From Nephrocerus scutellatus (taxonomy: Eukaryota > Arthropoda > Insecta > Diptera > Pipunculidae), in NCBI GenBank assembly GCA_947095585.1, contig OX352762.1:117830930-117894929 (forward strand): a stretch of DNA of 64,000 nt, written 5' to 3'. The notes beneath the pieces are model-generated. The model had not been told where the DNA came from. It saw only the letters and a program-made list of their open reading frames with translations, and did not search any database. Position 1 is the stretch's first letter. Every line of letters starts with the position of its first letter. Positions 11,791-22,735 of this stretch are shown piece by piece. The position numbers and the translations under genes are program-made.

Positions 11791-13300
11791 TGGAAAGGGC
11801 TCTAAGCAAAGTTAGCTCTTAAGCAACCAGCTGTGGCCTTGGAGCTACCTCTAGAAAAACTGAAATGGTACTTTTCACCACTAAGTTCAAAATAACGAAA
11901 TTTGTCCTTCCAAGCTTAATGATCAGAGACTTACAGTTACGCCAGACGTTAAATATCTTGTCTCAATTCTAGATAGGAATCTCAGCTGGAAGTCCAATAT
12001 AGAATTTTGGGCTTAGAAAGCATGTACTGCTCTATTGGTAAGAAATGGGGTCTACAGCCGAGGATGGCTCTTTGACTGTACTCGGCAGTTGTTGCCCCCT
12101 ATTCTCACTTATGGAGCCCCCTGATCTGGTGGCCGCCGATTAACAAAAAGTACAATGCCAGCAAGCTAGGTAGGATACAAAGATCAGCAACTGTTGGTAT
12201 ATCTGGAGTACTACGGCCCTCTCGTACTTCTCGACTTATTTATTAAATACGTTGCGACGTGCGGTGCAATCTGTCTCAAGGAATATGGGTGGTTTACTGC
12301 CAAACCGTACGGACACTGCAATATACTGCAGTTTTTACCATCTTCAACCGACGACTGCACTCCTAAACTATACTTCACTCCTAGCTTTGTCGTGGAGTTT
12401 CCGATTTAAGAAAGTTGGAAGGACGGGGGAGTTTTGGGACTTTTTTATTTAATTAAATTCACCGATGGATCCAAGATGAGAAGTGGAGTATGTGCTGGAG
12501 TTTTCTTTGAAAACCTTAATCTTTCAAGGTTCTACAAGCTACCTGACTCTGATAGCGTTTTCCAGGCGTTAATCCTAGGGCCCTATCTCATATTGCTGCA
12601 ATAGCTAGCATGGTTGGCATATGCGTAGACAGACAACAATCTACAATCAAAGCCATAATTGCGACAAGCGCCACTTAAAACTGTCAGGTAGTGCCAAGCT
12701 GAATTGGTTTCAGTAAGCTAAAACATCGACCTAACCCTAGTGTAGGTGTCGGGGCAAAGAGAAAGCAGACATACTAGCAACGAAGGTCATAACATTGGAC
12801 TACATGGAGAGAGTCTGCTATCATTAAGCTCCGTCAGGAAACGTGTTCTCACCTTCCATACCACCAAGGCACAACTATGGTGGAATGACTTGACCAAATG
12901 CTTACCATGGAGAGCGATGTGGCCTTTCTACAATAAAAATAAATCTACCGAGATCACGAAAAGATATTTTCAGAATCGTTGCTATAATCATTGGCCATTA
13001 GCTGTTGGGCAGCCAAACTGCGAATACCGCATAATATATTTTTCAGAAGCTGCAGGGATGTTAATGAGAAAGAAACTCTCATTCATTATCTCTGCAAATG
13101 TCTAGCACTGGCGGGCCGACCTGTTGGAGCTTTCGAGGTGCCGAATCACCGATCTTATCTCGTACATGTTACAGGTTGGCTATAATCAATTCTATCTATC
13201 AGGTCATAAGGTACCCCAAGGTTGCAAAACGGGACACTCTAACTCTATTTGATGGCCTTGCTAAGGCGGCGTCTCTACTCAGCAACTAAGTATCTTGGTT
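11790..13300 (+). pseudogene. degenerate I/R1-like retrotransposon 3' half (RT end, RNase H, C terminus)
   Basis: Near 12080-12180 the sequence encodes LTYGA-like and WWPP-like pieces from the end of an RT. At 12458-12560, KFTDGSKMRSGVCAGVFF is a classic RNase H start with FYKLPDSDSVFQA after it. Near 12740-12920 are remnants of the PGH loop and the linker TTKAQLWWNDLTKCLP. Near 13060-13120, NEKETLIHYLCKCLAL recalls the Cys-containing C terminus. Many stops and frameshifts are present. It is a separate copy from that at 7814-8560 and lies in the opposite orientation. Confidence 0.65.
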
Positions 13301-13369
13301 GAAATTGTTTAAGGCGTTCCAGAGTTATGCAGAAACAAATAAATTCTCTATTTTATGTGTATAGAATAA

Positions 13370-13440
13370 GATAGAAGAAGATGGATAGAAGAAGAAGAAG
13401 AAGAAGACAGATAAAATTAGATAAAGATAGATAGTTTAAA
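13370..13440. repeat. AGA/GATA-type simple repeat
   Basis: Runs of AGAAGAAG and AGATAGATAG follow the retrotransposon remnant, possibly its 3' tail or a microsatellite that grew from it. Confidence 0.5.
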
Positions 13441-14895
13441 GAGACACATGCATGTGTCAATTAGCTTATACTCAAACCTTACGCTTTATTACCAGACTCT
13501 CTGATGTCAATGGACAAATGCCAATGCCAATTCATGACACAATTCCTTTCAAATCCCAAAATAAATTTGGTCTTTATTTCGTGTCTGGTGAAGTAACTGC
13601 CGTTAAAATGTCCATCCTAAAAATAATTATATCAATTTACGAAGTAAATTGTCGCTACGATTACAATACTCGTAACAAATTCTGCAAGGACACGCACCTT
13701 TCCTTCATTAACGGATAATGGAAACCACAAAAAAAACATTAAAAACTTTATTCGATATTAAGAGACGGGCGTGTTTAAATGATATTTTTAGAACTTTACT
13801 GGTTAAGGGTTGAGAGAAACCTTTTATTAATTTCACTAAGTTGAAGGTTGAGCTTGAGGAAAGTACACGACATTTTACCGAATTTCAAAAGAGCACTAGC
13901 TGTTGCCTTGCAGTTGCAGTACATCCTTTGCAACTACGAGTAGCTTTTAGGATTGCATATGTTAGCGATTACAGGTCAGTAAACGATTATAATTGCCTAA
14001 CAGGTGATAATAAAATTCGAAGACCGACCATCAACTCATATAAATAAATGCCTTTCAGCCGACAAGAAAAATGGAAGAAAAAGGAAGCATGGATGACACG
14101 GAGGAAGGAAGGAAATTCGATTTTCTTCAATCGCCCACATAGATAATTTTCATGTTATCTTCTTTCCGTGTCGCGCCCTTACGTTGATACTGAAATGGCC
14201 TCGAATGTGTTCATGGCACATCCTTACTTTGCACAACGCGTCCTGCGCGTTCTAAGATATTTATTACGCGAGTCGCGTTTATTAGAATCAAAACAAAATC
14301 AACAGTTGATTGCGTGCCAGTGTACTGCTTGGGAAAGGCATGTTGATTGGATTTTTTTTTGCTCTTTTTCTTATCGCGTGTTGTCCCATTGAACAAAGTT
14401 ATGGAGCTGCTGTGCCCAATTTCTGTGAAAATTGATTTTCTTTATTGAACTTTTAAGAATTAATTCCCGACCAAAGGTGATATTGCATGCGATTAGTAAA
14501 TTCTTTAATTTGTGTTATTGTTTTTAAATATTTATTTAATGTACACTGCGTTTCACTAGATTAGAAACCGCACAAATATTATGCCATGGATTTGAAGGGA
14601 ATTGAAAAGGCTTTAATACTGTATTTGCCAATAAAAAACTGTATCAAAATAATCGTGTTGGTAAATGCAATTTAAACATTTTTTTTATTTTAACGAGTTT
14701 CATATCGGTAGGGCTTAAATAACTTAAAAAATTTACATTGTTTGATCTTAGAAATTTATTTTTCTTTCAAAAAAGAAAAAAGTTTTAAAACGCTACGTAT
14801 ACCACACAATTAACCCCTTTTAGTATTTGCCACCGCAACGGATACACCCTGTATATGTCAGAAAGGAGAAAACAAATGATGATGAAGGTTAGAGT
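13440..14895. other. intron sequence, no recognised element
   Basis: The only structure seen is ATACACCCTGTATA near 14845, a Tc1/mariner-like right end without a partner. Confidence 0.4.
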
Positions 14896-15234
14896 TGCTA
14901 GTGGTAAATACAAAATCAAGTTTTAAAAAATATTCCGTAGAAGATAACGCTACATTAGAGACCTTTTTGCAAAATGAGTCATAATGGCATGCATTTAAAT
15001 CGGTTCATAAGATTAGAAGCACGTTACAAATGAATGAAAAAAACTCTGTTTTTGGTTTTTTTTTATGAAAATTGATTTTTTTTATTTTAAATTCATACTC
15101 CAGGTATAATTTTTAACAATGATTCTTTAATATAACCTCAAAAATTCGATCTTTAGTGGAGTTGTACAATAAGGCCTAGTAATCGAGTGAAATCTCATTT
15201 CAGGTAAGTTTAACGGCATCGATTAGCGCTTAAT

Positions 15235-15585
15235 TGTCATGGTTTTGTTTTCTACCTTCGTACATTTTTCATGTGAGCCAGGCCACAGAAACTTTTCTCT
15301 TAATGTTAAGGTCTAGCGAATATGGTGACCATGGTAAAAGTTCAACAGTTTCACTGGCAAGAGCAGCGTTTTCGTGTTAAAATATCCATGAAAGTGGCCC
15401 AAAGAGATCGTGGATTTTCGGAAAAGCTGATTCTAACACCCCTTTGTATCTATTTCCTGTCATTTTTGATCTTTGTACCACTAAGTCGATGATGCCATAA
15501 TAAGATATTGCAGCCCAAGACATTACGCCAATTTCTCTGCTATGATGGCGGCTTAAAAAGAGCTCCTCTTTTCTTAGATCGTTAA
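15235..15585 (-). pseudogene. Tc1-like transposase, C-terminal fragment
   Basis: On the reverse strand NDLRKEELFLSRHHS leads to SWAAISYYGIIDLVV, then FGPLSWIF-HENAALASETV and LLPWSPYSLDLN. In Tc1 transposases these correspond to the WGA-S-YG strand, the QQDNA-IH catalytic segment and the PW-P-SPDLN segment. The expected DNA aspartate is Glu here (HENAA) and the SPD aspartate is Leu, so key catalytic residues are lost. Confidence 0.65.
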
Positions 15586-15593
15586 AGTTATAG

Positions 15594-15851
15594 TATATTA
15601 CATAATGAGCGAGGAAAGTGGACGATGAGCACTTTTCTGCAAGTAATGTACGCTATTTTTCACACGACCAAAACCAGTTTTTCAGCTAAACCGGTTATGC
15701 GCAATGCAAAATTACTCTGTAAATGTGTGGTCGCTGTGACTGCAGTAAATAACTAAAGCATGTTATATGTTAACTCACTAGTGTGTATAACGCCTACTTT
15801 CGGGCTAGGCTATAGTGTATATATAGACGTTCGTCTATGGGCGTTTGAAAC
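15594..15851. mobile_element. 258-bp repeat inserted in the Tc1 transposase
   Basis: AGTTATAG at 15586-15593 is repeated exactly at 15852-15859, bracketing a 258-bp insertion that splits the transposase after DGYNC. The insert begins TATATTACATAATGAGCGAG and ends CTATGGGCGTTTGAAAC. The same family occurs around 56550-57085. An 8-bp target duplication fits hAT- or P-type transposition; no terminal inverted repeats were visible, so the class is open. Confidence 0.6.
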
Positions 15852-15859
15852 AGTTATAG

Positions 15860-16101
15860 CCATCCAGTCGGTCTAAATTCTAAAAACTATTTTTTCCCCA
15901 ATTATTCGAACTTGCTCCTTGTTCCACATCCCAGATCATGTGGTCTTTCGCGAATTGTAAGGGTTGAATCTTTCGCGAAGCATTAGGTAGTGGTTTTTTC
16001 TTCAGCTTTAGTCGCTTGTGGTGTTTGGCACTACGAATCAAACGACGAACGGCAGATTTATTTGCAGCAACATAAATGGCGTCTCTAATTTTAGCTGTCA
16101 A
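15860..16101 (-). pseudogene. Tc1-like transposase, N-terminal fragment
   Basis: The reverse strand encodes AAN-KSAVRRLIRSAKHHKR followed by LKKKPLPNASRKIQPLQFAK and DHMIWDVEQ. This is the HTH-to-catalytic linker of Tc1 transposases, where RRL, KKPLLS--N---RL-FA--H and W--EQW recur. The frame then reaches NLDRLDGYNC, and is cut by the repeat at 15594-15851. The continuation resumes at 15585. Confidence 0.65.
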
Positions 16102-16529
16102 AACAGCTGAATTGGAGACTAGTCTGACAAATTTTCGTTTTTTCGTCGCTGTAATGGTCGTGGAAACATTTCCTGTGTAATATTTCCCGTATATTTTGTG
16201 GTCCTTTAAATAATTGCATGATCATGATCAGAATGATCACTCTAAGCGATAGCACGCTTAGACAAGCCTTTCGAATGGTAAACCTTCTCTGACAATGCCA
16301 AACAGTTTTTTACACATTATCTAAAAAAATAGGACAAAACCTTTCTTTTTTAAAAAATTATCTTTGTATACAAAAAGAAACCGAGCCACTTTACAAACGT
16401 TGACTGCTCCTAATCTTATGCACCAATTTAAATCCATGCCGTTCAGGCTCATTTAGTAAAAGTCTACTAAAACTACCATTTCTTCAAATTTTTGAATTCA
16501 CGATTGCATTCAACGTGAACCACTGTTTC

Positions 16530-17290
16530 TTTCACAATTTTTTTGTTTTCTCTCACTGCCTTATATGAAGAGAAAGATCATTGTTACTTCTCGAAATTGC
16601 ATGTTTCTAATCTAGTGAACTACAGTGTATTTATTATTAGATATCGTTCCAGTGTCAATTTCCATTATAAGCAAATGCCAACGCATACAAATCAAGCAAC
16701 GCTATTTAAATAAAAACGTTCAATCCACTCATCATGTAACTTTTTGTTGTTTCCTCTAAAAAGCTTTTAAAGTTATCACGGTTCCGGTCCCATCTGTTGT
16801 GGCTAAGTCACTTCTTATCAAGAATAGTGTCACAAAGGCTCTGTCATCGCTTGTGATTATTACTGTCTTCCATTAAGTTAGCAAATTGCACTTATATGCA
16901 ATTGCTCTTGTTTATATGTAGTTATATTTTCCTTTGAAATCTCAATTTTACGTTTCGTCTATTTTCTACAAACAAGTAGTTTATTGTACTTAAAAATGCA
17001 TTGAATGGAAGACAGCAAAATCGAAACAAAAATTATAGCATACTTTTGTCGTAAGCTGAAATGATAGTTGTTCCATATTTTATACTTGACTGGAATGGCA
17101 ATGTGAAAAATTTTGTTTATGTTATAAAGCAACACTATTAATTTAATGTCTTCCTTTACACGTTATTTATTGCAATTAAATACTTCTTTGGGAAAGATAA
17201 ATAAACGGAATTAGTAGGCCTTAAAGGCAAATATAACTAAAGATAAACAAGAGCAAGTGAGGTTGAGTGTAATTTACCCTTGAAATTATT
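16530..17290. other. AT-rich intron sequence
   Basis: No coding or repeat structure was recognised here. Confidence 0.4.
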
Positions 17291-17296
17291 TTGCAG

Positions 17297-17548
17297 TTTC
17301 GTGAAATAAAGAGTTTTTCAATAAGAACGCCTTATTTTTTAAATGTGGTTGTTCTGCTATGTGTGGTGTTAGTTGCGACTTGTTTTATGTTAACGCTATT
17401 TAATATTTGCCATTTAATCATGGAATACCTACACACAACAATTTACAAATTATCCACATTTTTTTATCAAAGATATTTCATCCCAGATCTACAATATAAA
17501 GAAACGAAAGGAGTTCTAAAAATATTGCGGCTGCAGCGCAAAGTGTAA
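17297..17548 (+). other. orphan open frame flanked by splice-like sites
   Basis: After TTATTTTGCAG at 17286-17296, 83 codons stay open, starting FREIKSFSIRTPYFLNVVVL and containing a strongly hydrophobic stretch (about residues 14-45), then a basic tail; TAA overlaps a GTAAGT. There is no ATG near the start and I recognise no family. It may be a stray exon or chance. A dispersed repeat begins right after it. Confidence 0.2.
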
Positions 17549-17823
17549 GTGGGGTTCCAAATTTGTCGATTCTGCGTCGATATCAGGAATTGGATGTCTC
17601 TACGACCACTTTTGCGAATTTTGCGCAAGGACTTGAGCCTGCGTTCCTATAAGATCACTTTTTCTCAAAAACTGAGGCCCGAGGGCCCAATTATAGGAAG
17701 TGTTGTCATGGGAAATACACATGTATCAAAGTGTGAATAAAATTGGGCTTTTGGAAGTGGGTTAAAAATTGATCACAGCCAGCCAGCCGCGGACACGCGA
17801 AGTTAATACAGAGAATTTAAAAA
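17540..17823 (-). repeat. minisatellite-bearing dispersed repeat, copy 1
   Basis: Read on the reverse strand the copy begins TTAAATTCTCTGTATTAACT, then CAATTTTTAACCCACTTCC and one or two internal monomers. This terminal sequence is shared with copies at 19030, 33640 and 55026. Confidence 0.6.
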
Positions 17824-18725
17824 GCAACACGCTCTACATGTAAATGCGCTCATGGGCGCACATGGGCGCTAAAAAATATTCCTTGATACGGAGCTGCGAA
17901 TAAAATTTTAGCTCTGTAGGTTGTCAAGGTGTAAAGGTTGGTTAGAAAAATCTTCTAAAAATTTGAAACAAACGGACAACCAAGGTTCATTCTTGTCAAG
18001 TTAAATAAAAGGATTTTAAAAAGGCTAGAGACAGAGTTTTTACAATTAACGTCACAGCCACATTTAGTAGTTAAGATTTCAATAAATTGCTACACCATTC
18101 GGACAAATAGTTGCTGTTGATGATCATCGTCACATTACACTTTTTAAGTTTATTTTAAATTTAAAAACGTATTATGATAAAATGTGATGTGAACATGAAC
18201 TGATCATGTGAACATGCAGCTTTCTCCACACCGACCGATTGTTTCAATATAGCGTTACGTTTTCTGTCACATGTTAATTAGGTTATTTATTACCTTACAC
18301 TCCACACTACACTACGGACTACGCCCGTTTTAAATCCACTTGCCATAATTTTCCGTGATAAGGAAAAAAAAAGTTCGCGAAGCTTTTAAACTTCAGTTGA
18401 AATTGAATATAGTTGTTCATGTTCATCGTATAGAATAAGCAAATTACTTTCTGCTCTTTTTTCTCTTTGTACAAAATTTTTTCTCTTTAAGTAGCTTTTG
18501 ATTTGGGAAACGTTACGAAACAATCAACACCCATGCTTTATGAATTAAAATATTATATAGATGCAAATACTTTTCCTTTTTTTTTTATCGAAATCGAATC
18601 AAAATTGCAAATTTATCTCAGTGTCTGTTAATGATTTGATCCGATGCTTTCACTCCCACATTCCATTCGATTCCACTTTGAATTCTCATTGCTTGGTACA
18701 GGGTGCAGCAAAATCAACTATATAG

Positions 18726-18955
18726 CCGACTTTTGAAATGCGGACGTATTTTACTTTTAAATGCGAAATAAAGCCGAATCGGCCTTATTACGCTTTAAAT
18801 TTATACACACTTCCTTTCTTCCTTTTAAAAAGCAGAATTCTGGAAACATTTGCTTCGGCTTTATTTCACAAACAATGTTCTTCAGGAAAGTGAAATATGG
18901 CCGCATTGAAAATTCGGCTTTATTTCGCATTATGAAAGCGAATTTCAAAAGTCGG
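18726..18955. repeat. foldback inverted repeat, about 230 bp
   Basis: CCGACTTTTGAAATGCG at 18726 and ATGCGAAATAAAGCCGAAT at 18761-18779 are matched in reverse complement by ATTCGGCTTTATTTCGCAT (18912-18930) and the arm ending AAAAGTCGG at 18955. A further inverted GCTTCGGCTTTATTTC lies near 18852. Confidence 0.6.
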
Positions 18956-19029
18956 TTTTATTTCGTTCGGCGTTATTTGACGGCACCGATTTTTGAATTC
19001 GTAAAAATGGTTCTTTTAAACTCTATTTT

Positions 19030-19420
19030 TTAAATTCTCTATATTAACTTCACTTGCCCGTGGGTCGTCGGTCGTCGGTCGGTCGTCGGTCGGTCGTCTG
19101 TCGTGGATTCTTGCGATCAATTTTTAACCCACTTCCCATGGCCCGATTTTATTGAAATTTTGCACACTTGCGTATTTCCGGAGACAACACTTTCTATTAA
19201 ATTTTGAGGCCCCTCGGGCTGCGGGGTCGGGGGGCTCCCAAACAAAAATTTTAAAAAATTTACCCGATTTTCTTCAAATTTTACACACATGTGTATACCC
19301 AATAAACAATACTTTTTCGAAAATTTGGTAGTGATCGGGTCCCGGGTTCGGCCGCAAGGCCCTTATACATTTTTTAAATATCTGTACTGGCATCAGATAT
19401 TCGTCGCCCTTTATGGACTG
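19030..19420 (+). repeat. minisatellite-bearing dispersed repeat, copy 2
   Basis: It begins TTAAATTCTCTATATTAACT and TCACTTGCCCGTGGG, then a GTCGGTCGTCGG simple run, then CAATTTTTAACCCACTTCC. Two monomers follow, each with a CCCGATTTT-TTCAAATTTT start, a CAACACTTT-type middle, and a GGGGTCGGGGGGCTCCC-type end. Compare 33640-34000, which has the same order. Confidence 0.65.
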
Positions 19421-20734
19421 TCTGCGGTGTGTGCTGCGCAGTCGGCTGCGCTGCATGGTTTTGGTGGTGGTGGAGAGAGAGAGAGAGAAATCTTAGCGCA
19501 CGCACAAATGAACCCAGCAAATGAAACGAGACATACATGTTTTATGCTTACTTCAACTTACATTTAAATTATATACTGAATTGTATTTTTATTGATGTTT
19601 TTTTTTTTTGTTGTCGATATCAACTTACAGATAGAACAACAAGTTTTCACAATATTCTGTCATTTGGCGTTTTCATAAATTAGTTCAGAGCAGTAAAAGA
19701 GTTCTCAAGATAAATGTTCGTGTTTCTTATTTGCTCAGAGTATGAGCGTGCTCTAAGTGCTCAGAATAAAATGATCTGAGCTTTTTCAATTTTAACATCT
19801 GATGTCAAATGTTTGTTTCGATGATTTTCTTCTACAATAAAAAAAAAATGGCCCAGGATCGAGGGGCTCCCATATCAATTTCTGCGATTAGAGAATTTAG
19901 ATGAAAAATTTTAATTTTTATTGGTTGTTTTTTTACACATAATGTGCAAAAATATACTTTTTTTTTTGACATATAGGTTTTTTTTGTTCTTTTTTTTTAA
20001 ATTATTCAAGATTTATAAACAAATAAGCTGAAATACCCAGCGTTGCATGGCTTCTCTTCACCACACTACCCTCCCACCAAACGACCACCATTCAAGACCC
20101 ATCTTGAGACCCCCCTCATCACATATACCAGCACGTTTATTATTATTATGTATATTTTAATTTTAATTTTAATTTCAATAAAGGGTATAGCCCACCTTAT
20201 TGCCGTGTTACAAGTCATTCAGTGAGTTGCCCTTGCTAATAAGTTTATGTATAAAAAAAATCCACGATCTTCAAGTCAAGTCACACCACGTCAACCCCTT
20301 TTAGCTATATTGGATCAGTCTTCGAGTTATTAGCGAACAGACATACAGACAAAGTTTCATTTTTATATATTTAGATTAGCGGAAATACCTGGCGTTTCAG
20401 GCTGATCTATCCCACTGACCCTCATTCAAATGACCACCATCCAACTGACGACCCGCCAACTGATCACCCGCCCACTGATCTCCAGCCTAATTTATATAAA
20501 ACGATAAATATACGTTATCAAGTACAATAAAGTACTTGTGCATAGATTATAAATATTCGCAATATTAAACCCTTTAAGAAGTGGTTTTTGTTTGGCGGAA
20601 ATATGCTTCCAAACATCAGTGAAGCATATTACAAAAAATTATTTGATACGATCAACGGTGTTGATTTGTATAGGAAACAAACATACTGATACGAAATTTA
20701 GGCTTTTGAGTTCGTAAGGGATTTTTCAAGTAAA

Positions 20735-20960
20735 ACACAACACAAGTTCACTAATTTACAATTAACAACTTTATTACAAAAACAGTAAAATTAACTAAAG
20801 TTCACAAATTACACTGGTGATAACTTTTAATGTACACAAAAACACTTATTACAACAATACTTGTACTTCGCTACTATTTCTGCAAGAGCTTTTCAACTGA
20901 ACTGGTTGAATTTCAAATAGGAACTAACTTACTTCGGCCTAACGGCTCTATTTATACTCA
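20735..20960 (-). repeat. LTR-like promoter and poly(A) stretch
   Basis: On the reverse strand TATAAATAG at 20957-20949 is followed about 180 bases later by AATAAAG at 20775-20770, then GTGTTGTGTTTTAC. A TATA box and poly(A) signal at this spacing resemble the U3-R layout of an LTR retrotransposon. No TG...CA ends, flanking duplication or coding region was found. Confidence 0.25.
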
Positions 20961-22040
20961 ATCAAAAGCTCCCAAAAACTTCCAATCTTATAGACAGAAA
21001 TATCGAGAAAAGACCAGAAAATTGTTGTAGCCTTATTCCCTTTTTTAGAACTAACGACACTTATATGTAATGAGTCATCTTCTAAAAATAAACTACATGT
21101 ACAATCATGTTCTTTTACAAAAACCGCACAAACCTGTTTGACTACATTTTTGACCAGTACATAATGATTCAAACGGTTACGTTTCAAATAATCTTATAGT
21201 CTAAAAGTATACTACATAAAAGTGCTTAATTCTAGTATACAGTATGTACATTGCGACTGATCTTAGGATTTTAATTCTATTATATGCGCTACTAACTACT
21301 TTTCATAACAATACTTTAACTTTTATATATTAGATCATATAATATAGTTACTTTTGCCACACCCTGTACGTATTGTACGTATTACGAGGTAAATACCATA
21401 ACGACTCATTACTAAACCGACAACTAAGCTCCGATCATCTTATCACAAGATGAAGAGAATGGCCAATTCAACAACAGTTTTCTGTTACTTACAGCAACTA
21501 CAGTAACTACACACGGTAGTGATCACAAATTCAAAATGTGTTGAAGCTAAAGCGCCTCGTTGTCGGTTTTATCATTTAGTGCAGTGTGTGTCCTTGTTGC
21601 TGTCAGTACTCTAGAGATTTTACTCCGATCGCGAGCGTTTTCTTTTGTGCTTTATTGAGTTTGTCATCAAAATAAAGTAGTTCGGTGGAATTTTGATGTA
21701 TTTTAATGTAAACAAAAACAACTTGTTGATGGCGCGTATGCTCGAAACGAACAATAATCTGCAGACATGTCTTTTACAAATAAATAAATAGCAACAATAT
21801 ATATAACAATAGAAACGACATTTATTTTTTAAAAATTTGTTATTTTCAATTAATTGTTTCGTTCGCCTTGATGTGTATGTAATTTGATCCGTAAAAAAAC
21901 TAATCGCATTCCTCTAATCCACCTTTTTATAAATAAATATCGATCGTTTGCAAATCAGATTTAAGTACCCGGAAATGGTTGGAAGCCGACACTTCACAGT
22001 TGATCTCACATTCAATTAAATTGTGTCTAATTTGCAAAAT

Positions 22041-22051
22041 TTAGTTCAGTG
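22041..22051 (+). promoter_or_regulatory. possible initiator of the internal promoter
   Basis: TCAGT at 22046-22050 matches the insect initiator core and lies about 160 bases upstream of the candidate start exon at 22207. No TATA box is evident. Support is positional only. Confidence 0.25.
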
Positions 22052-22206
22052 AAAAAAAAAACGAATTGTCGATTGTTGTTTTTTTTTAAATTAATCTGCT
22101 GAGATACTCAAAACATACGGCTATCGTCAGGGCGTAAAGCAAATCGATCTAATTTTGGATTTAAACTACAATCAATCGCCGGTCGATTTTATTTTAATTT
22201 TATTTC

Positions 22207-22253
22207 ATGCGAGACCGACGAACGAAAATGCCGCGTGGAAGTACAACAACTAC
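22207..22253 (+). CDS. candidate alternative first coding exon of the cytochrome b561 gene
   Basis: An ATG at 22207 (with a second in-frame ATG at 22228 in a better context, gaaaATGc) opens 15 codons plus two bases, followed by a consensus GTAAGT donor at 22254. The peptide begins MRDRRTKMPRGSTTT. The phase is the same as that of exon 1 at 1116-1237, so splicing to 43837 would give Thr and then RYDDDSENTW without a frameshift. The 750 bp upstream lacks recognisable transposons, and TTAGTTCAGTG at 22041-22051 contains a TCAGT initiator-like motif. I infer a second promoter giving a different cytosolic N terminus. The alternative is a chance ATG plus donor; short open frames with donors do arise by chance in 42 kb. 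Confidence 0.45.
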
Positions 22254-22654
22254 GTAAGTAGCATGAGTGATGATTGCGGTTTGATTGTTTATTGAAAAAT
22301 GTTCTTCTTATGCTCTGATAATATTCCATTATAATATAAAATATAGTTAAATAGAGATTCACTTTTAAATTGTTTTATTTAAAATTATACAGAATAGAAT
22401 ATTATGATCATGAGAATTATGATTTTAAAATACAGGGTTCGATTTTAGTTCCAGAAGCAGATGCAAGAAGAAGAGACTCAATTGCGGTTCTTATTATTGA
22501 GCTAGTGGCCCCTGTGAAAACCAAAAACCAAACAAAACCGAGACATTTATTAGGTATCAGGAAAGAATTAAAAGAGACTAACTGAGATTCGAACTTGCGC
22601 GCCTATGCAACTGCACAAAGCCGAGAAAAATAATCAACAAAAAAAATACTGAAA

Positions 22655-22735
22655 AGATTCAGGGCAGGTTCGAACCCGAGACTTATACACATTCTTCCTT
22701 CTTTCACACAGCGCTCTAACCGGCAAGCCACGAAA
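22655..22735 (-). mobile_element. tRNA-derived SINE head, second family
   Basis: On the reverse strand CGTGGCTTGCCGGTTAGAGC (A-box-like) is followed by CTCGGGTTCGAACCTGCC (B box GGTTCGAACC). The intervening part does not fold into an obvious tRNA, so this is read as a SINE head, not a tRNA gene. Confidence 0.5.

Larger units (their letters stand above)
14899..16525 (-). mobile_element. Tc1-like DNA transposon with long inverted repeats
   Basis: The left arm (about 14940-15035) and right arm (about 16390-16490) are inverted copies: GGCATGCATTTAAATCGGTT then CATAAGATTAGAAGCA on the left matches, in reverse complement, GGCATGGATTTAAATTGGTG then CATAAGATTAGGAGCA on the right. The outer ends are placed near TA|GTGGT (14899) and ACCAC (16525) by weaker similarity. 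A Tc1-family transposase is encoded between them on the reverse strand in two pieces (16101-15860 and 15585-15235). Long arms are known in some Tc1-family elements such as Minos; no subfamily is claimed. The coding part is broken, so it is inactive. Confidence 0.65.
18697..21366. mobile_element. possible Tc1/mariner-type element bounded by matching TIRs, with nested repeats
   Basis: TACAGGGTGCAGCAAAATCA at 18697 and the reverse complement of the sequence ending near 21366 (TACAGGGTGTGGCAAAAGTA) match at about 23 of 27 bases including TA at each end. This is how Tc1/mariner termini look. The 2.7 kb between holds a foldback unit (18726-18955), a minisatellite repeat and an LTR-like stretch. No transposase was recognised, so it is a shell, or two separate ends. 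Confidence 0.4.
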
